The notes beneath the pieces are model-generated. The model was not told the origin of the DNA and searched no databases. It worked only from the letters and a program-made list of their open reading frames with translations. From JACRCT01 sp049841135 (GTDB lineage: Bacteria; Myxococcota; Myxococcia; Myxococcales; UBA5297), in assembly GCA_049841135.1 (NCBI GenBank), contig JASGHK010000008.1:1588614-1652613 (forward strand): a stretch of DNA of 64,000 nt, given 5' to 3'. Both the position numbers and the translations under genes were made by a program. This document shows positions 27,083 to 38,301 of this stretch, piece by piece (within the stretch, counting starts at the first letter, position 1; every line of letters begins with the position of its first letter).

Positions 27083-30000
27083 ATGCGCCCTGGCTCGTAC
27101 CCCGCCCCGACCCGCCGGCTCGCCCTCGCCCATGCCGGACTGGCGCTCGCGATGGCCGCCGCCTGTGCGACCACGCAAGTCTCGCCCGCGACGACCGAGG
27201 CGCAGCCGGCGACGACCGCCACTGCCACCACCCCAGGCGCCTGGGAACCCGGCGCCGGCGCGCAGGAGGCGCTCGCCCAGGTCTGGAGCGCCAAGCCCTT
27301 CGCCGCGCCGGCCTCGACGCTCGCCCGCGCCTCCGGCGGGCGGGTCGCGCGCATGCACCACGAGGAGCTGCTGCTGGTCGACAGCGCGGTGCGCCTCGAG
27401 CCGGGCGGCCGCGCCACCGAGGTCGAGCGCACGATCTGGCGGGTGCTCAACGACGCGCCCGACCAGACGCTGACCTTCGAGTGGGCCCCGTGGCGCGAGG
27501 AGCGGCCGCAGGTGCGCGCGCGGGTCGTCTCCGCCGAGGGCGCTGAGAGCCGGCTCGACCCCGCCAGCATCGTCGAGGGCGCCGCCACCGTCGACGGCCT
27601 GCAGCTCTCCGACGTGCGCCGCCTGCAGGTGCCGCTGCCCCAGGTCCGCCGGGGCACGGTGGTCGAGCTGCAGCTCGTCCGCCTCCACACCCGCCCGCTG
27701 CTGCCGGGCGGCGGCTTCGCCGACTCGCACTCGCTCTGGAGCTTCGAGCCCGTCCGCAAGCGGCGCTTCGTCGTCGAGGCCCCGGCGGGCGCGCCCCTGA
27801 AGATCGAGGTCGTCGGCGCCCCGATGCCGCAGCCGGTGCGCGAAGGCGACCGCCAGCGCGTGTCGGTCGAGGTCGGCGAGCTCGAGTTCAAGCCCTTCGG
27901 GCTGGCCCGCTCGCAGGTCCGCGAGCGCACGCCCCGCTTCGGCTGGTCGACCTGGTCCTCGTGGGAGGACATCGCCAAAGGCTACGGGTCGGTGCTCGAG
28001 CCGGTGCTCTCCGACCAGCCCGACCTCTCCTCGCTCGCTCCGCTCCTGGCCAAGGCCGCCACCGACGCCGAGAAGGCCCAGGCGGCCGTGCGCTGGGTCT
28101 CCGAGCGGGTCCGCTACACCGCGCTGCACCTGCGCGAGGGGGCCATCGTGCCCACCCCGCCGTCGACGGTGCTCGCCCGCGGCTACGGCGACTGCAAGGA
28201 CCTGTCGGTGCTCGTCGCCTCCGCCCTGCGGCGCTCGGGGGTGCGTGCGGAGGTCGCGCTGGCCATGGCCGAGGGGCCGGTGCCGCGCGACGGGCTGCCG
28301 GGGCTCGAGCCGTTCAATCACATGATCGTCGTGGTGAGCGATCCGAAGGGCGGTGAGCCGCTCTGGCTCGACCCGACGGTGCCCGAGTACCCGGTGGGCG
28401 TGCTGCCGGCGGCGGTGCGCAACCAGCGCTCGCTCGTCGTCTCCTCGTCGACCCGCGGCCTGGTCTCGACCCCCACCAGCAGCCAGACCCCGCTCATCTA
28501 CCGCGAGACGATCGAGGCGCGCTTCGCGCCCTTCGGCGAGGGGAGCGCGCGCGTCACGCTGGAGAACTCCGGCGCGGCCGAGGGCTACACGCGCTCGCAG
28601 GCCGAGCCGTGCGACGCGGCGGCGGCGCGCAAGCTGGCGCAGGACACGGTCGGCGCCCTCTTCGGCGAGCTGCCGTTCACCGCCAAGCTCGAGAACTGCA
28701 AGGCTGGCGAGGGGCCGCTCAAGGTCGTCGCCGAGCTGGGCCCCACCCCGGCGCTGGAGACCGGCGACCGGGTCGCGACGATCGACCTGCCCTCGCAGCT
28801 CATCACCCGGGTCGCGCCCGACGGGCTCGTCGGCCAGAAGCCCAAGACGGACGAGCGGACCGACGCGGAGAAGCAGGACGAGCGCCAGCGGATGATGGAG
28901 GAGACCGGCATGACGCCGGAGGACCTGGAGAAGCGGGCCTTCGACTTCGGCTACAGGCCCGTGGCCGAGCGCCTCTACCGAATCACCCTGCCGCCCCGCT
29001 TCGCCGTCGGGCCCCTGCCGCCCGACCGAACCCTGGCCATGGGCCCGTCGAAGTTCACCGAGGCCTATGCGCGGGTGGACGAGCGGACCGTCGAGGCGCG
29101 CTTCCGCTTCGAGGCGGAGCGGGCCGAGTGGTCGGTCGAGGACGTCAAGGCGTTCCGCGACGCCTTCTGGAAGCGCTTCTCGAGCGCCGCGCCCGAGCTG
29201 GTCTTCACCTTCGAGCCCGCGAAGCTGCTCGAGGAGCGCCACCCGGCCGAAGCCGTGGCGCTCGCTCGCCGCTGGCTCGCCGAGCAGCCCGGCGACGGCC
29301 AGACCCGGGCGCGCTTCGCCCGGATGCTGGCCGGCCTGGGCCTCAACGAGCTGGCGAAGGTGGAGGCGGAGCGGGCCCTGCACGACGCCCCGGACGACCC
29401 CCTGGTGCTGATGGTGCGCGGCGACGTCGCGCGCTGCGACGCCAACGGCATGACCTACCGGCCGCCGTTCGAGCGCGCCAAGGCGCTGGAGTGCCTGCGC
29501 AAGGCGCACGAGAAGCTGCCGGACCACGGCTGGAGCGCGCGGGCGCTGGTCGAGACCCTGCGCCGCAACGAGGCGGGCGAGCTCGTCTCCGGGTGGAGCC
29601 CCGAGCTGGCCGAGGCCGCCGCGCTGCTCCAGGAGCAGGCCGAGCACCGCGGCGGCGAGTGGGCCCTCTCCGCGCTCACCGACCTGTACCTGCGCGCCCG
29701 TCGCGGCGACGACCTGAAGGCGCTGTACGAGAAGCACCCGTCGCTGCGCGAGGGGAACGAGCCCGGGGCGGGCGTCGTCGCCGAGGTGGTGACCGGGACG
29801 GTGGACGGCGCCTTGCGCCGGCTGGACCAGATGAGCGACCCCAAGGCGCGCTTCACCTCGCTGGCGGCGGCCTACTCGGTCCTGGGGCACCTGGGCCGCT
29901 ACGACGAGGCCCGGACGCTCCTCGAGCGCTTCAGCCCCGGCGAGGCCCTCCAGCGCGAGGTGGCGGTGCTGCAGCTGATGAACGCGGCCCTCAAGCGCGT

Positions 30001-31315
30001 GCCCGAGACGGTCGACACCTCGACCCCCGAGCTGGCCGCGCGCAGCGTGCTCGCCACCATCGTCCACGGGGCCAGCCCGACGCAGGCGGCCGCGAGCCTG
30101 GGCAAGCTCGCCTCCGCCCGGCGCAAGGCCGACTTCGCTTCGTCGAAGCCGCTGCGCAGGTCGCGGCACCCGAGCCTCGACTCGCCCTTCCCGTTCGAGC
30201 AGCTCTACCACCGGGCTCAGTGCGTGACCGCCGGGGACGCCCAGGTGGCGCGGGTGCGCTGCGAGCTGCCGGAGAACGACGCCTTCGCCGTCACCAGCTA
30301 CTTCGTCTTCGAGGGCGGGAGCTGGAAGCTCGAGACGCTGGCCGAGCCGGCGCAGCTCGCCGGTCGGGCGTGGGCGCTGGCGAGCGAGCGGAAGCCCACG
30401 GCGGCGGCCCCGTGGATCGACTGGCTCATCGACGAGCTGACCGCGCTCGACAACCGCTCGGACGTCGCGCTGCTGCTCAAGGACTACTGGAGCGAGGCCA
30501 GGCGCGACGACCCGGACGCGGCCCGCTTCGCGGCGGCCATCGGGCAGATCTCGTACTCGGACATGGCCAAGGAGGCGCCGAAGGGCGTGATCGAGGCGCT
30601 GGAGAAGGGCCGCAGCGGTCTGTCGGGGGCGATGCGCCGCCGCGCCGACGCCGCGCTCGCCAGGGCACTGGACCTGCGCCGCGACTGGTCGAAGGCCGCC
30701 AAGGTGCTCGAGCCGCTCGCCACGCAAGAGAACGAGCAGCGGCTCTGGCGCTGGTACACGATGCTGGAGTCGAAGGTGGGGCGCGGGCCGGCGGCGCTCG
30801 CGAGGGCCGAGAAGGCGCTCGCCAAGGATCCGGGCAGCGCGGACTGGCGGATGCTCAAGGCGACGCTTTGCATGCGTCTGGGCCGGCACGACGAGGCCTA
30901 CCAGTTGCTCAAGCAGCTGCGCGCGGACAAGGGCGACGGCAGCGGCAGCCGGAACAACCTGCTCTGGGCACAGCTGATGGCCGACCAGCTCGACGAGGAG
31001 GCCGAGCGCGAGGCGCTGAGGCTGGGGAACGAGAAGTCGGTGAGCGAGCCCGAGCTGCACACCGCGGCGATGCTGCTCCTCCAGCGCGGGCGGGCTGGCG
31101 AGGCTGCAGGCTTCGGCGGGCGGCGCCAGCAGCATCTGGGCGACGAGATCGACGATCCCCAGCGGATCTACCGCGCCCGGCTGCTGCAGGTGCTCGGGTT
31201 CGAGGATGCGGCGCGGGCCGAGTACGGCCGCATGGGCACGGACGACCCGGAGCTGGTCGAGCTGCGCAAGAGGTACCTGGCGCCGCCGGCGGTCAAGAAG
31301 CCAGCCGCGAAGTGA
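27083..31315 (+). CDS. Large DUF3857/transglutaminase-like lipoprotein with TPR repeats
   Basis: At 1,410 residues this is the longest intact gene of the window. A signal peptide with Cys28 (AMAAAC) predicts a lipoprotein. The N-terminal region (about 100-300) is DUF3857-like (VERTIWRVLNDAPDQTLTFEWAPWREERPQVRARVVSAEG). A transglutaminase-like core follows with GDCKDLSVLVASALRRSGV (Cys near 371), FNHMIVVV (His near 410) and LWLDPTVPEY (Asp near 428), so the Cys-His-Asp triad is present. A second beta domain and an array of TPR-type helices fill residues 700-1,400. AAGGAG lies nine bases before the ATG. Such proteins occur in Bacteroidota and Myxococcota; the substrate is unknown. Peptidase, cross-linking or scaffold roles are possible. 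Confidence 0.85.
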   Translation: MRPGSYPAPTRRLALAHAGLALAMAAACATTQVSPATTEAQPATTATATTPGAWEPGAGAQEALAQVWSAKPFAAPASTLARASGGRVARMHHEELLLVDSAVRLEPGGRATEVERTIWRVLNDAPDQTLTFEWAPWREERPQVRARVVSAEGAESRLDPASIVEGAATVDGLQLSDVRRLQVPLPQVRRGTVVELQLVRLHTRPLLPGGGFADSHSLWSFEPVRKRRFVVEAPAGAPLKIEVVGAPMPQPVREGDRQRVSVEVGELEFKPFGLARSQVRERTPRFGWSTWSSWEDIAKGYGSVLEPVLSDQPDLSSLAPLLAKAATDAEKAQAAVRWVSERVRYTALHLREGAIVPTPPSTVLARGYGDCKDLSVLVASALRRSGVRAEVALAMAEGPVPRDGLPGLEPFNHMIVVVSDPKGGEPLWLDPTVPEYPVGVLPAAVRNQRSLVVSSSTRGLVSTPTSSQTPLIYRETIEARFAPFGEGSARVTLENSGAAEGYTRSQAEPCDAAAARKLAQDTVGALFGELPFTAKLENCKAGEGPLKVVAELGPTPALETGDRVATIDLPSQLITRVAPDGLVGQKPKTDERTDAEKQDERQRMMEETGMTPEDLEKRAFDFGYRPVAERLYRITLPPRFAVGPLPPDRTLAMGPSKFTEAYARVDERTVEARFRFEAERAEWSVEDVKAFRDAFWKRFSSAAPELVFTFEPAKLLEERHPAEAVALARRWLAEQPGDGQTRARFARMLAGLGLNELAKVEAERALHDAPDDPLVLMVRGDVARCDANGMTYRPPFERAKALECLRKAHEKLPDHGWSARALVETLRRNEAGELVSGWSPELAEAAALLQEQAEHRGGEWALSALTDLYLRARRGDDLKALYEKHPSLREGNEPGAGVVAEVVTGTVDGALRRLDQMSDPKARFTSLAAAYSVLGHLGRYDEARTLLERFSPGEALQREVAVLQLMNAALKRVPETVDTSTPELAARSVLATIVHGASPTQAAASLGKLASARRKADFASSKPLRRSRHPSLDSPFPFEQLYHRAQCVTAGDAQVARVRCELPENDAFAVTSYFVFEGGSWKLETLAEPAQLAGRAWALASERKPTAAAPWIDWLIDELTALDNRSDVALLLKDYWSEARRDDPDAARFAAAIGQISYSDMAKEAPKGVIEALEKGRSGLSGAMRRRADAALARALDLRRDWSKAAKVLEPLATQENEQRLWRWYTMLESKVGRGPAALARAEKALAKDPGSADWRMLKATLCMRLGRHDEAYQLLKQLRADKGDGSGSRNNLLWAQLMADQLDEEAEREALRLGNEKSVSEPELHTAAMLLLQRGRAGEAAGFGGRRQQHLGDEIDDPQRIYRARLLQVLGFEDAARAEYGRMGTDDPELVELRKRYLAPPAVKKPAAK

Positions 31316-31339
31316 CCAAAGCCCGAGCTGCCGATCCGA

Positions 31340-31362
31340 CACCCCGAGTTCGTCGAGGGGCC
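31340..31362. repeat. Dispersed stem-loop repeat, copy 2
   Basis: CACCCCGAGTTCGTCGAGGG differs by one base (TTC for TTT) from the reverse complement of the copy at 16011-16032. It lies 25 bases after the stop of the transglutaminase gene and could act as a terminator stem. Confidence 0.65.
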
Positions 31363-31407
31363 AGAGCTCGGCCTGTGCGGTCTGGTGCGCCCAATCCGAG
31401 CGGCTGA

Positions 31408-31884
31408 CTATCCCCTTCCCTTCCGCGGCAACGGCCCCAGGAAGTGCTCCGCAAGGAACTCCTCGGTCTCGCGCAGCAGCCTGGGCCCCGAGTCGAGCCC
31501 GTACAGGTGCGCCCGCTGCGTCACCGAGCGCGGTTCGTCCTCCGCACGCGGCGGGAGCTCGCACTCCATCCGCGCGAGCATCGCCTGCGCCTCCCGGACC
31601 CGCTCCAGCGCCTGTTCGAGGCCCAATGCCCCGAACTGAAGCCGCTGCGCGAGCTGGCAGAGGTAGTCCCGGCAGGCGAAGGGCCGCGCAGAGTAGATGC
31701 CGCAGAGCGTCCCCTCGAGCTTCGTGCAGCCGAGCCTGAGGCCTGGCGTCCCGTCTCGCCGCCGGAAGGTGTTCGCGCCCAGTGCCGCCAGGTCTGCGAC
31801 CTCCGCCTCGGTCAGCGGCGCGTAGCGGAAGAGACTTCCGCTGCAGCAGAGCGCGCAGGCCTGGCAGAGGTCGGGGACGGACAT
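31408..31884 (-). CDS. YkgJ-family Cys-cluster protein
   Basis: The 158-residue protein has the Cys pattern of the YkgJ/UPF0153 zinc- or iron-binding family: CQACALCCSG near the N-terminus (C-x2-C-x2-CC), then C in LGCTKLEG, C in TLCGIYSARPFACRDYLCQL (C-x-IY-x-x-RP-x-x-CR-x-x-x-C). All eight expected Cys are visible. The family has no firmly established function; a metal cluster is assumed. The start is ATG at 31884. It lies upstream of the cyclic-nucleotide-binding gene on the same strand, with a 114-base gap. Confidence 0.88.
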   Translation of the reverse strand: MSVPDLCQACALCCSGSLFRYAPLTEAEVADLAALGANTFRRRDGTPGLRLGCTKLEGTLCGIYSARPFACRDYLCQLAQRLQFGALGLEQALERVREAQAMLARMECELPPRAEDEPRSVTQRAHLYGLDSGPRLLRETEEFLAEHFLGPLPRKGRG

Positions 31885-31998
31885 CGCTTCACCACCTCGC
31901 CCGGTCCGTCAGTCCGCGATGGTGCCTTCGACGAACTCGCAGCGCAAAGACGCTACCTCGCGCCGACCCCTCGCGGAACCCCCGAGGGCCGCGGCCTC

Positions 31999-32505
31999 TC
32001 AGCGACCGCGCTTGCCCCACAAGTACGCCTCGTCCATCTCGCGCAGGCGGCGCGAGACGACCCGGGCGATGTTGCGGAACAGCTTGGCGGCGACGGTGGG
32101 GTCGCGCCAGCAGTCCTCCTCGTCGATGCGCAGGAGCACGCAGGGGTCGAGGGCGACGACCGAGGCCGAGCGGGGCTCGCGGCCGACGAGCGCCATCTCG
32201 CCGAAGCTGGCGCCCGGGCTGAGCTGCGCGAGCTCGACCCTCTCGGTGAACGCGCCCTTGCAGACCGACCCCCGCCCGTCGATCAGGATGTAGAAGAAGG
32301 TGCCGCGCATCTTCTCTTCGAGGATGACCTCGCCGCAGTGGAAGCTGCGCTTCTCGGCGGTCTCGAGCAGCTTCACCGTCTCCACCTGGGTGAGCGCGGC
32401 GAAGACCTCCACGCTCTCGATGAGCTTGAGGACGAGCTGCTGGACCGCCGGGGCTGCGCGAGCCACTTGCTGGTGGGTAGGGCCATGGAGTCCGCAGCGG
32501 GGCAC
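31999..32505 (-). CDS. Cyclic-nucleotide-binding domain protein
   Basis: The 168-residue protein is a stand-alone CAP-type cNMP-binding domain. A helix (LVLKLIESVEVFAALTQVETVKLLETAEKRSF) is followed by the beta-roll with the phosphate-binding cassette GASFGEMALVGREPRSASVVA (G-E-x-A...R-S-A). The cassette is complete, so cAMP or cGMP binding is plausible. After the domain only a short helical tail remains (LFRNIARVVSRRLREMDEAY); there is no Crp-type helix-turn-helix. It is therefore probably a sensor subunit, not a DNA-binding regulator. The start is taken as GTG at 32505; the first 15 residues are doubtful and a frame error upstream cannot be excluded. Confidence 0.8.
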   Translation of the reverse strand: MPRCGLHGPTHQQVARAAPAVQQLVLKLIESVEVFAALTQVETVKLLETAEKRSFHCGEVILEEKMRGTFFYILIDGRGSVCKGAFTERVELAQLSPGASFGEMALVGREPRSASVVALDPCVLLRIDEEDCWRDPTVAAKLFRNIARVVSRRLREMDEAYLWGKRGR

Positions 32506-32574
32506 AAGGGCAGCCCGCTCGTCCGCTCCATCGGCACGTTTGGATGGGTTCGTCAGGCCCCGCGCGCAGGCACG

Positions 32575-32883
32575 TCAGCGCAGCTTCTGCTGGATCTTCT
32601 CCAGGCCGTCGTCGAGCGCCTTCTTGCCTCGCTCGCTGGGCGTCTGGGGAACGCCCAGCGCGGCGGCGATGCCGTGCTTGGCGAGGATGGCCGCGATGGC
32701 GGGGTTCTTGACGTACTCCATCGCGCCCCAGGACCGCACGTCCACATACGTCTCGTGGAAGCCGAGGCGGCTCTTGCGCGCCAGCAGCAGCCGCTGCGGC
32801 GTGCGAATCAGGTGGAGCGAGGTGGCAGCGAAGAGCCCACCCGCCACCAGGAAGCCCAACCCGAACACCAGGACGATGGCCAT
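32575..32883 (-). CDS. Small single-pass membrane protein
   Basis: The 102-residue protein starts at the ATG at 32881-32883. One N-terminal transmembrane helix (AIVLVFGLGFLVAGGLFAATSLHLI) is followed by a basic segment (RTPQRLLLARKSRLGFHETYVDVRSWG) and a helical cytoplasmic part (NPAIAAILAKHGIAAALGV, ALDDGLEKIQQKLR). No family was recognised. It is upstream of the cyclic-nucleotide-binding gene by 69 bases on the same strand, and about 135 bases downstream of the histidine-kinase gene's stop. Confidence 0.6.
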   Translation of the reverse strand: MAIVLVFGLGFLVAGGLFAATSLHLIRTPQRLLLARKSRLGFHETYVDVRSWGAMEYVKNPAIAAILAKHGIAAALGVPQTPSERGKKALDDGLEKIQQKLR

Positions 32884-33018
32884 GGAATTGCCCTCGGTCG
32901 GTCGCGCAGTTCGTCGGGGAGTCTGGCCGCGCCGGCCGGGTCCTGGAAACAGTGAAGGTGCCGCCGCCCCTGCCGATTGTCGAACCGCCGACGGAGCAGG
33001 GCAGCCAGCCCCACCTCT

Positions 33019-34936
<1,918 letters not shown>

Positions 34937-34944
34937 CGGGTGGT

Positions 34945-36141
34945 TCAGCGGCGGTGCTCGGTGGTCGAAGAGATGGGCTTGGTCTTGCCCGAGTCGGCGT
35001 CGAGGACCATCTGGCGCAGCTCGGCGTAGGGCCGCGGGCCGACGAAGAACCCGAACGTCGCGTGGTCCCCGTTGGGCAGGGTCTGGTCGAGCGTGAAGAC
35101 GCGCTGCCCGGGCTTGAGGTCCGGCACGGCGCGCTGCTCGAAGTCGCCCGACTCGATGGTGAAGGTGGCGAGCCGCTGCGTCGAGTGGGAGTTGGGGAGG
35201 AACGCGAAGGAGTAGTGGACGTTCTTGGGCGGTTTGGGCTCGTAGTGCTCCGAGGCAAAGACCCACTTGTCCCCGACCGCGAACTGCTCGACCCCGAAGT
35301 CCGGCCCGCGGGTCTTCCCCTGAGCGTGCAGCGCGAGGACCTTGGCGCGCTCCTGGTCGCGCCGTTCGGAGAGCCCCAGCGACTGGTAGACCTGCACCAA
35401 CTTCGCGTGCGCGACCGCGTCCTCGGGGTCCAGCTTCGAAGCAGCCTCGAAGTGCCTGCGCGCCCCCGCGTAGTCGCCGGCGAGGTGCAGGCCGAGCCCC
35501 GCGTTGAATTGCGCGTCGCCGAACGTGGGGTCCCGTTCGGCCGCTTTCTGGAACTTCGCGGTCGCCTCGGAGTGGCGCCCCAGCATGCCCAGCGCGACGC
35601 CGAGCGAATAGAACGCGTCCGGCCGCGCTCCGGAGGCGCTGCAGGCTTTCTCCAGCGCGGCCACCGCCTGCTCGGGACGGTGCTCATCCAGATGGAGCCG
35701 CCCGAGCTCCTCGTACGCGGCGGCGTTCTTCGGGTCGAGCTTCACGGCGCGTTCCAAGACCGGCAGGGCCGCGCCGCGCTCGCCCAACGCGCTGAGGCAG
35801 TAGCCGAGATAAAAGGTGGTGCGGGGGTCGTCCGGGCTCAGCTTCGAAGCAGCCTCGAACGCCGTCCGCGCCCGCGGCATCCGCTCCAGGTAGAGCGAAG
35901 CCCGGCCGAGGAGGAAGAGCGCGCGGGCGTCCTGGGGTCGCGCGGCCACCGTCTTCTCGAGCTGGTCGGCGACGGCCCTCAGGTCCTCGAGCGCGGCGTC
36001 GCGCTCCTTGGGACGCGACAGCTGCTCGCGATCGGCCTGGATCCGCGACTCCACCGAACCCAGGTCAGCCTTCCCCGAGTCGCCGCCCGGGGCTGCGGAG
36101 AGCGAACAGGCGAGAACGTACAGGGCGAGCAGGCGGGTCAT
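34945..36141 (-). CDS. Exported TPR-repeat protein
   Basis: The 398-residue protein has a signal peptide (RLLALYVLACSLSAAPG; Cys near residue 12 could be a weak lipobox). About seven TPR units span residues 60-260 (ARALFLLGRASLYLERMPRARTAFEAASKLSPDDPR, AAAYEELGRLHLDEHRPEQAVAALEKA). A beta-rich C-terminal domain follows (VGDKWVFASEHYEPKPPKNVHYSFAFL, QRVFTLDQTLPNGDHATFGFFVG). The start is ATG at 36141 with GGAGGGG upstream. The stop lies eight bases from the histidine-kinase start, so the two are probably one operon. The TPR protein may be the periplasmic partner of the kinase, which is inference. Confidence 0.78.
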   Translation of the reverse strand: MTRLLALYVLACSLSAAPGGDSGKADLGSVESRIQADREQLSRPKERDAALEDLRAVADQLEKTVAARPQDARALFLLGRASLYLERMPRARTAFEAASKLSPDDPRTTFYLGYCLSALGERGAALPVLERAVKLDPKNAAAYEELGRLHLDEHRPEQAVAALEKACSASGARPDAFYSLGVALGMLGRHSEATAKFQKAAERDPTFGDAQFNAGLGLHLAGDYAGARRHFEAASKLDPEDAVAHAKLVQVYQSLGLSERRDQERAKVLALHAQGKTRGPDFGVEQFAVGDKWVFASEHYEPKPPKNVHYSFAFLPNSHSTQRLATFTIESGDFEQRAVPDLKPGQRVFTLDQTLPNGDHATFGFFVGPRPYAELRQMVLDADSGKTKPISSTTEHRR

Positions 36142-36274
36142 GGCCCCTCCACGAATGAGGCGCCATCCTACTCGCCTTTCCAGTCCACGACTTTCAGCGC
36201 GAGCAGGGCAGTACCCGCGCGAAACGTGCGCACGAAGGCGGCTCGCGACGGACGGACATGGCAGACTGCGCGCC

Positions 36275-37154
36275 ATGCGCTCCTCGATCACGCTCTGCTC
36301 GCTTCTGCTGCTGGCCGGCTGCGCCGCCAGCTCCCCCTCGACCCGGCCTGCCGACAAGCCTGCAGCCTCCGAGCTCAAGCAGGTTCAGGCGGTGGCGGGG
36401 AAGCTGAACGTCCTGGAGGTCGGAGGCGGCGAGCCGGCGGTCGTGTTCCTGCACGGGCTGGGCTCTGACCTCGAAGTCTGGCGACCGCAGAATCGAGCAC
36501 CTGCGCGGTTCCCGCCACGTCATCGCCTACGACCAGCGTGGACACGGCGCCTCCGACCGGACGCCCGGCGCCTACTCCGTCGCCGCGCTCGCCGAGGATC
36601 TGGAAGCGCTGCGGCGCTCACTCGGGGTCGAGCGCATGGTCCTCGTGGGCCACAGCATGTCGGGCACGGTGCTGACGACCTACGCCGGAGCGCACCCGGA
36701 GCGCGTGGCCGGGCTCGTCTACGTGGACGCCATCGGCAGCTTCGACCCGGTCCCCCGCGAGGCGATGCAGTCGCTCGTCGACCGCGAGACCGCACCCGGC
36801 TTCGGCGCGGCACAGGTCCGCGCCGCGTTCGAGGAGATGCTCGGCCCCAAGGCCAAGCCTGCGACGCGCGAGGCGGTGCTGGCCTCGGTGAGCAAGCTCG
36901 ACCCGCCCGCCTTCGGGGCCCTGCGCCGCGAGATCTTCGATTTCCGCGACGCCAAGAAGCGGCTCGGCGGCTACCAGGGCCCCATGCTCGCAGTCGAGGC
37001 CGCCGACAACCCCCACTCCGCCGTCCTGGCGAGCCACACGCTGGACGCCAAGCGCCTCGAGGTGGCCGGCGTCTCGCACTGGCTGCAGCTCGACGATCCC
37101 GCGGCGCTCTCCAGCGCGCTCGACGCGTTCCTGGCCGCGGGATCATCGAAGTAG
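36275..37154 (+). CDS. Alpha/beta-hydrolase lipoprotein (frameshifted)
   Basis: The start is ATG at 36275. A signal peptide with lipobox (LLLLAGC) opens the protein. The first frame covers VVFLHGLGSDLEVWRPQ. The frame changes by one base near 36490-36500 and continues IEHLRGSRHVIAYDQRGHGASDRTPGAYS, the classical strand-4 region of the fold. The nucleophile elbow is VGHSMSG, the Asp region is GPMLAVEAADNP and the His is in VAGVSHWLQLDD. All triad positions are present, so a functional esterase or hydrolase of about 290 residues is likely once the frame is repaired. The substrate is unknown. It is divergent from the TPR/histidine-kinase operon. Confidence 0.78.
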
Positions 37155-37303
37155 GACGAGCTGGCAGCCCGATGTCTCCGGCAGTCGTCCACGACCTCGC
37201 TCAAAACGGGCTGCGTAAGATATGTCAGTGCTCATCAACATGGCCGAGGCCCGAGCGCTGCTGATCGGGCTCGGCGACGACCGACTCGTCCAGGGGTCGC
37301 CCT

Positions 37304-38110
37304 TCACTCTCCGGTCAGGCTGCCGGAGTCGCCGCGCCCTTCGATGACGTCCACCAGCCGCTTCACGAAGAGCGGTGCGGCCCTCTTCGCGAAGGTGTCG
37401 TTCGGGTGCGAGTCGCCGGTCGCGTTGGCGGGCGCCAGGAAGTTGCCGCGCTCCGTCTCGAGCTCGAAGAAGTCCCAGACGTAGATGTTGTCGCCCGGCT
37501 CGTCCCAGGTCGTCTTGACCCAGGCGGAGAACTGCCGCGCCCGCGCCCCCTGCTCGAGGTTGCTGTCCTCCTGCCTGAGCGCGGCGCCGGTCCAGACGAT
37601 GAAGCGCTTGCCCGGCATCTGCCGCAGGCGGGCCTTGAGGGCCGCGTACTGCAACTTGTAGTTCTCGAGCGTCTTGGCCTGGGACGCGATGTCGGGGCTG
37701 CCGGTGTCCGCCTCGATGCCGCTCACCGGGAAGCAGTGCTTGAAGACCACGACGTCGCGGTCCTGGGCCAGCGCCTCGAGCGTGGCGACGCCTTCGCTCG
37801 CCGCCTGGCCGCCGTCCTCCACCCACAGATGCCAGTAGTCGTAGGGGTAGTTGGCCCAGGGATACGGCGCGTCCGGGTAGGCCAGCTCCGAGATGGCGTA
37901 GCTCGTCGCGTGCTGGGTGTTGTAGGCCGTGAGCGCATCGGGGACGCCGTTGCCCCAGACGACTCCGCCGGTGCTGTGGTGGAGGTAGAGCACCTTCGCC
38001 GTCGTCGGCAGGCTGGTGCTTCCTCCTCCGGGCTGGCTGCATGCAAGACCCACCAGCGTCACGGCCAGAACGGCGATCCACTCGCGACCTCGACCCGCGT
38101 TCGCGCTCAT
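37304..38110 (-). CDS. Lipoprotein resembling SGNH-type hydrolases
   Basis: The 268-residue protein has a lipobox signal peptide (TLVGLAC). Right after the first strand it has LYLHHSTGGVVWGNGV, where the Ser could be the nucleophile. A central strand DVVVFKHCFPVSG follows, and near the end comes GDSHPNDTF, which matches the SGNH block V D-x-x-H, giving a possible Ser-Asp-His triad. The overall order fits an SGNH/GDSL-like esterase, but block I is atypical (H-H-S-T instead of GDS). The start is ATG at 38110 with GGAGGAC upstream. Intact. Function uncertain. Confidence 0.6.
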   Translation of the reverse strand: MSANAGRGREWIAVLAVTLVGLACSQPGGGSTSLPTTAKVLYLHHSTGGVVWGNGVPDALTAYNTQHATSYAISELAYPDAPYPWANYPYDYWHLWVEDGGQAASEGVATLEALAQDRDVVVFKHCFPVSGIEADTGSPDIASQAKTLENYKLQYAALKARLRQMPGKRFIVWTGAALRQEDSNLEQGARARQFSAWVKTTWDEPGDNIYVWDFFELETERGNFLAPANATGDSHPNDTFAKRAAPLFVKRLVDVIEGRGDSGSLTGE

Positions 38111-38243
38111 GGGGTCCTCCTCCCTGTGGCTCGAGCGGCATTCTAGGCCGCGGCCCGCCACGGGACGCCGATGGCGCCGCCTCCGACCCCGCTGATGTGT
38201 CCGCAAGGACCTTCGACGTCGCGCAAGTCCGGACGCAAAAGCA

Positions 38244-38275
38244 GCAGGGCCCAGCGCCGAAGCACCGGGCCCTGC
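38244..38275 (-). terminator. Intrinsic terminator of the papain-family protease gene
   Basis: A perfect 9-bp stem GCAGGGCCC/GGGCCCTGC (38244-38252 with 38267-38275) has a 14-base loop. On the minus strand it is followed by TGCTTTTGCG. It lies 27 bases after the protease stop at 38302. Confidence 0.7.
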
Positions 38276-38301
38276 CTGCAATCACGCGGACGCGAGTCGC
38301 G

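Noticed and set aside
25985..31564. Very long open frame on the minus strand opposite the transglutaminase gene
   Set aside because: High GC leaves antisense frames open. The plus-strand frame has a signal peptide, a ribosome site and domain motifs; the antisense translation is low-complexity without motifs.
37222..37347. Small 41-residue open frame (MSVLINMAEARALLIGLGDD...)
   Set aside because: It looks gene-like for about 30 residues, but has no clear ribosome site and runs into the end of the convergent lipoprotein gene. It may be a gene remnant; support is too weak.
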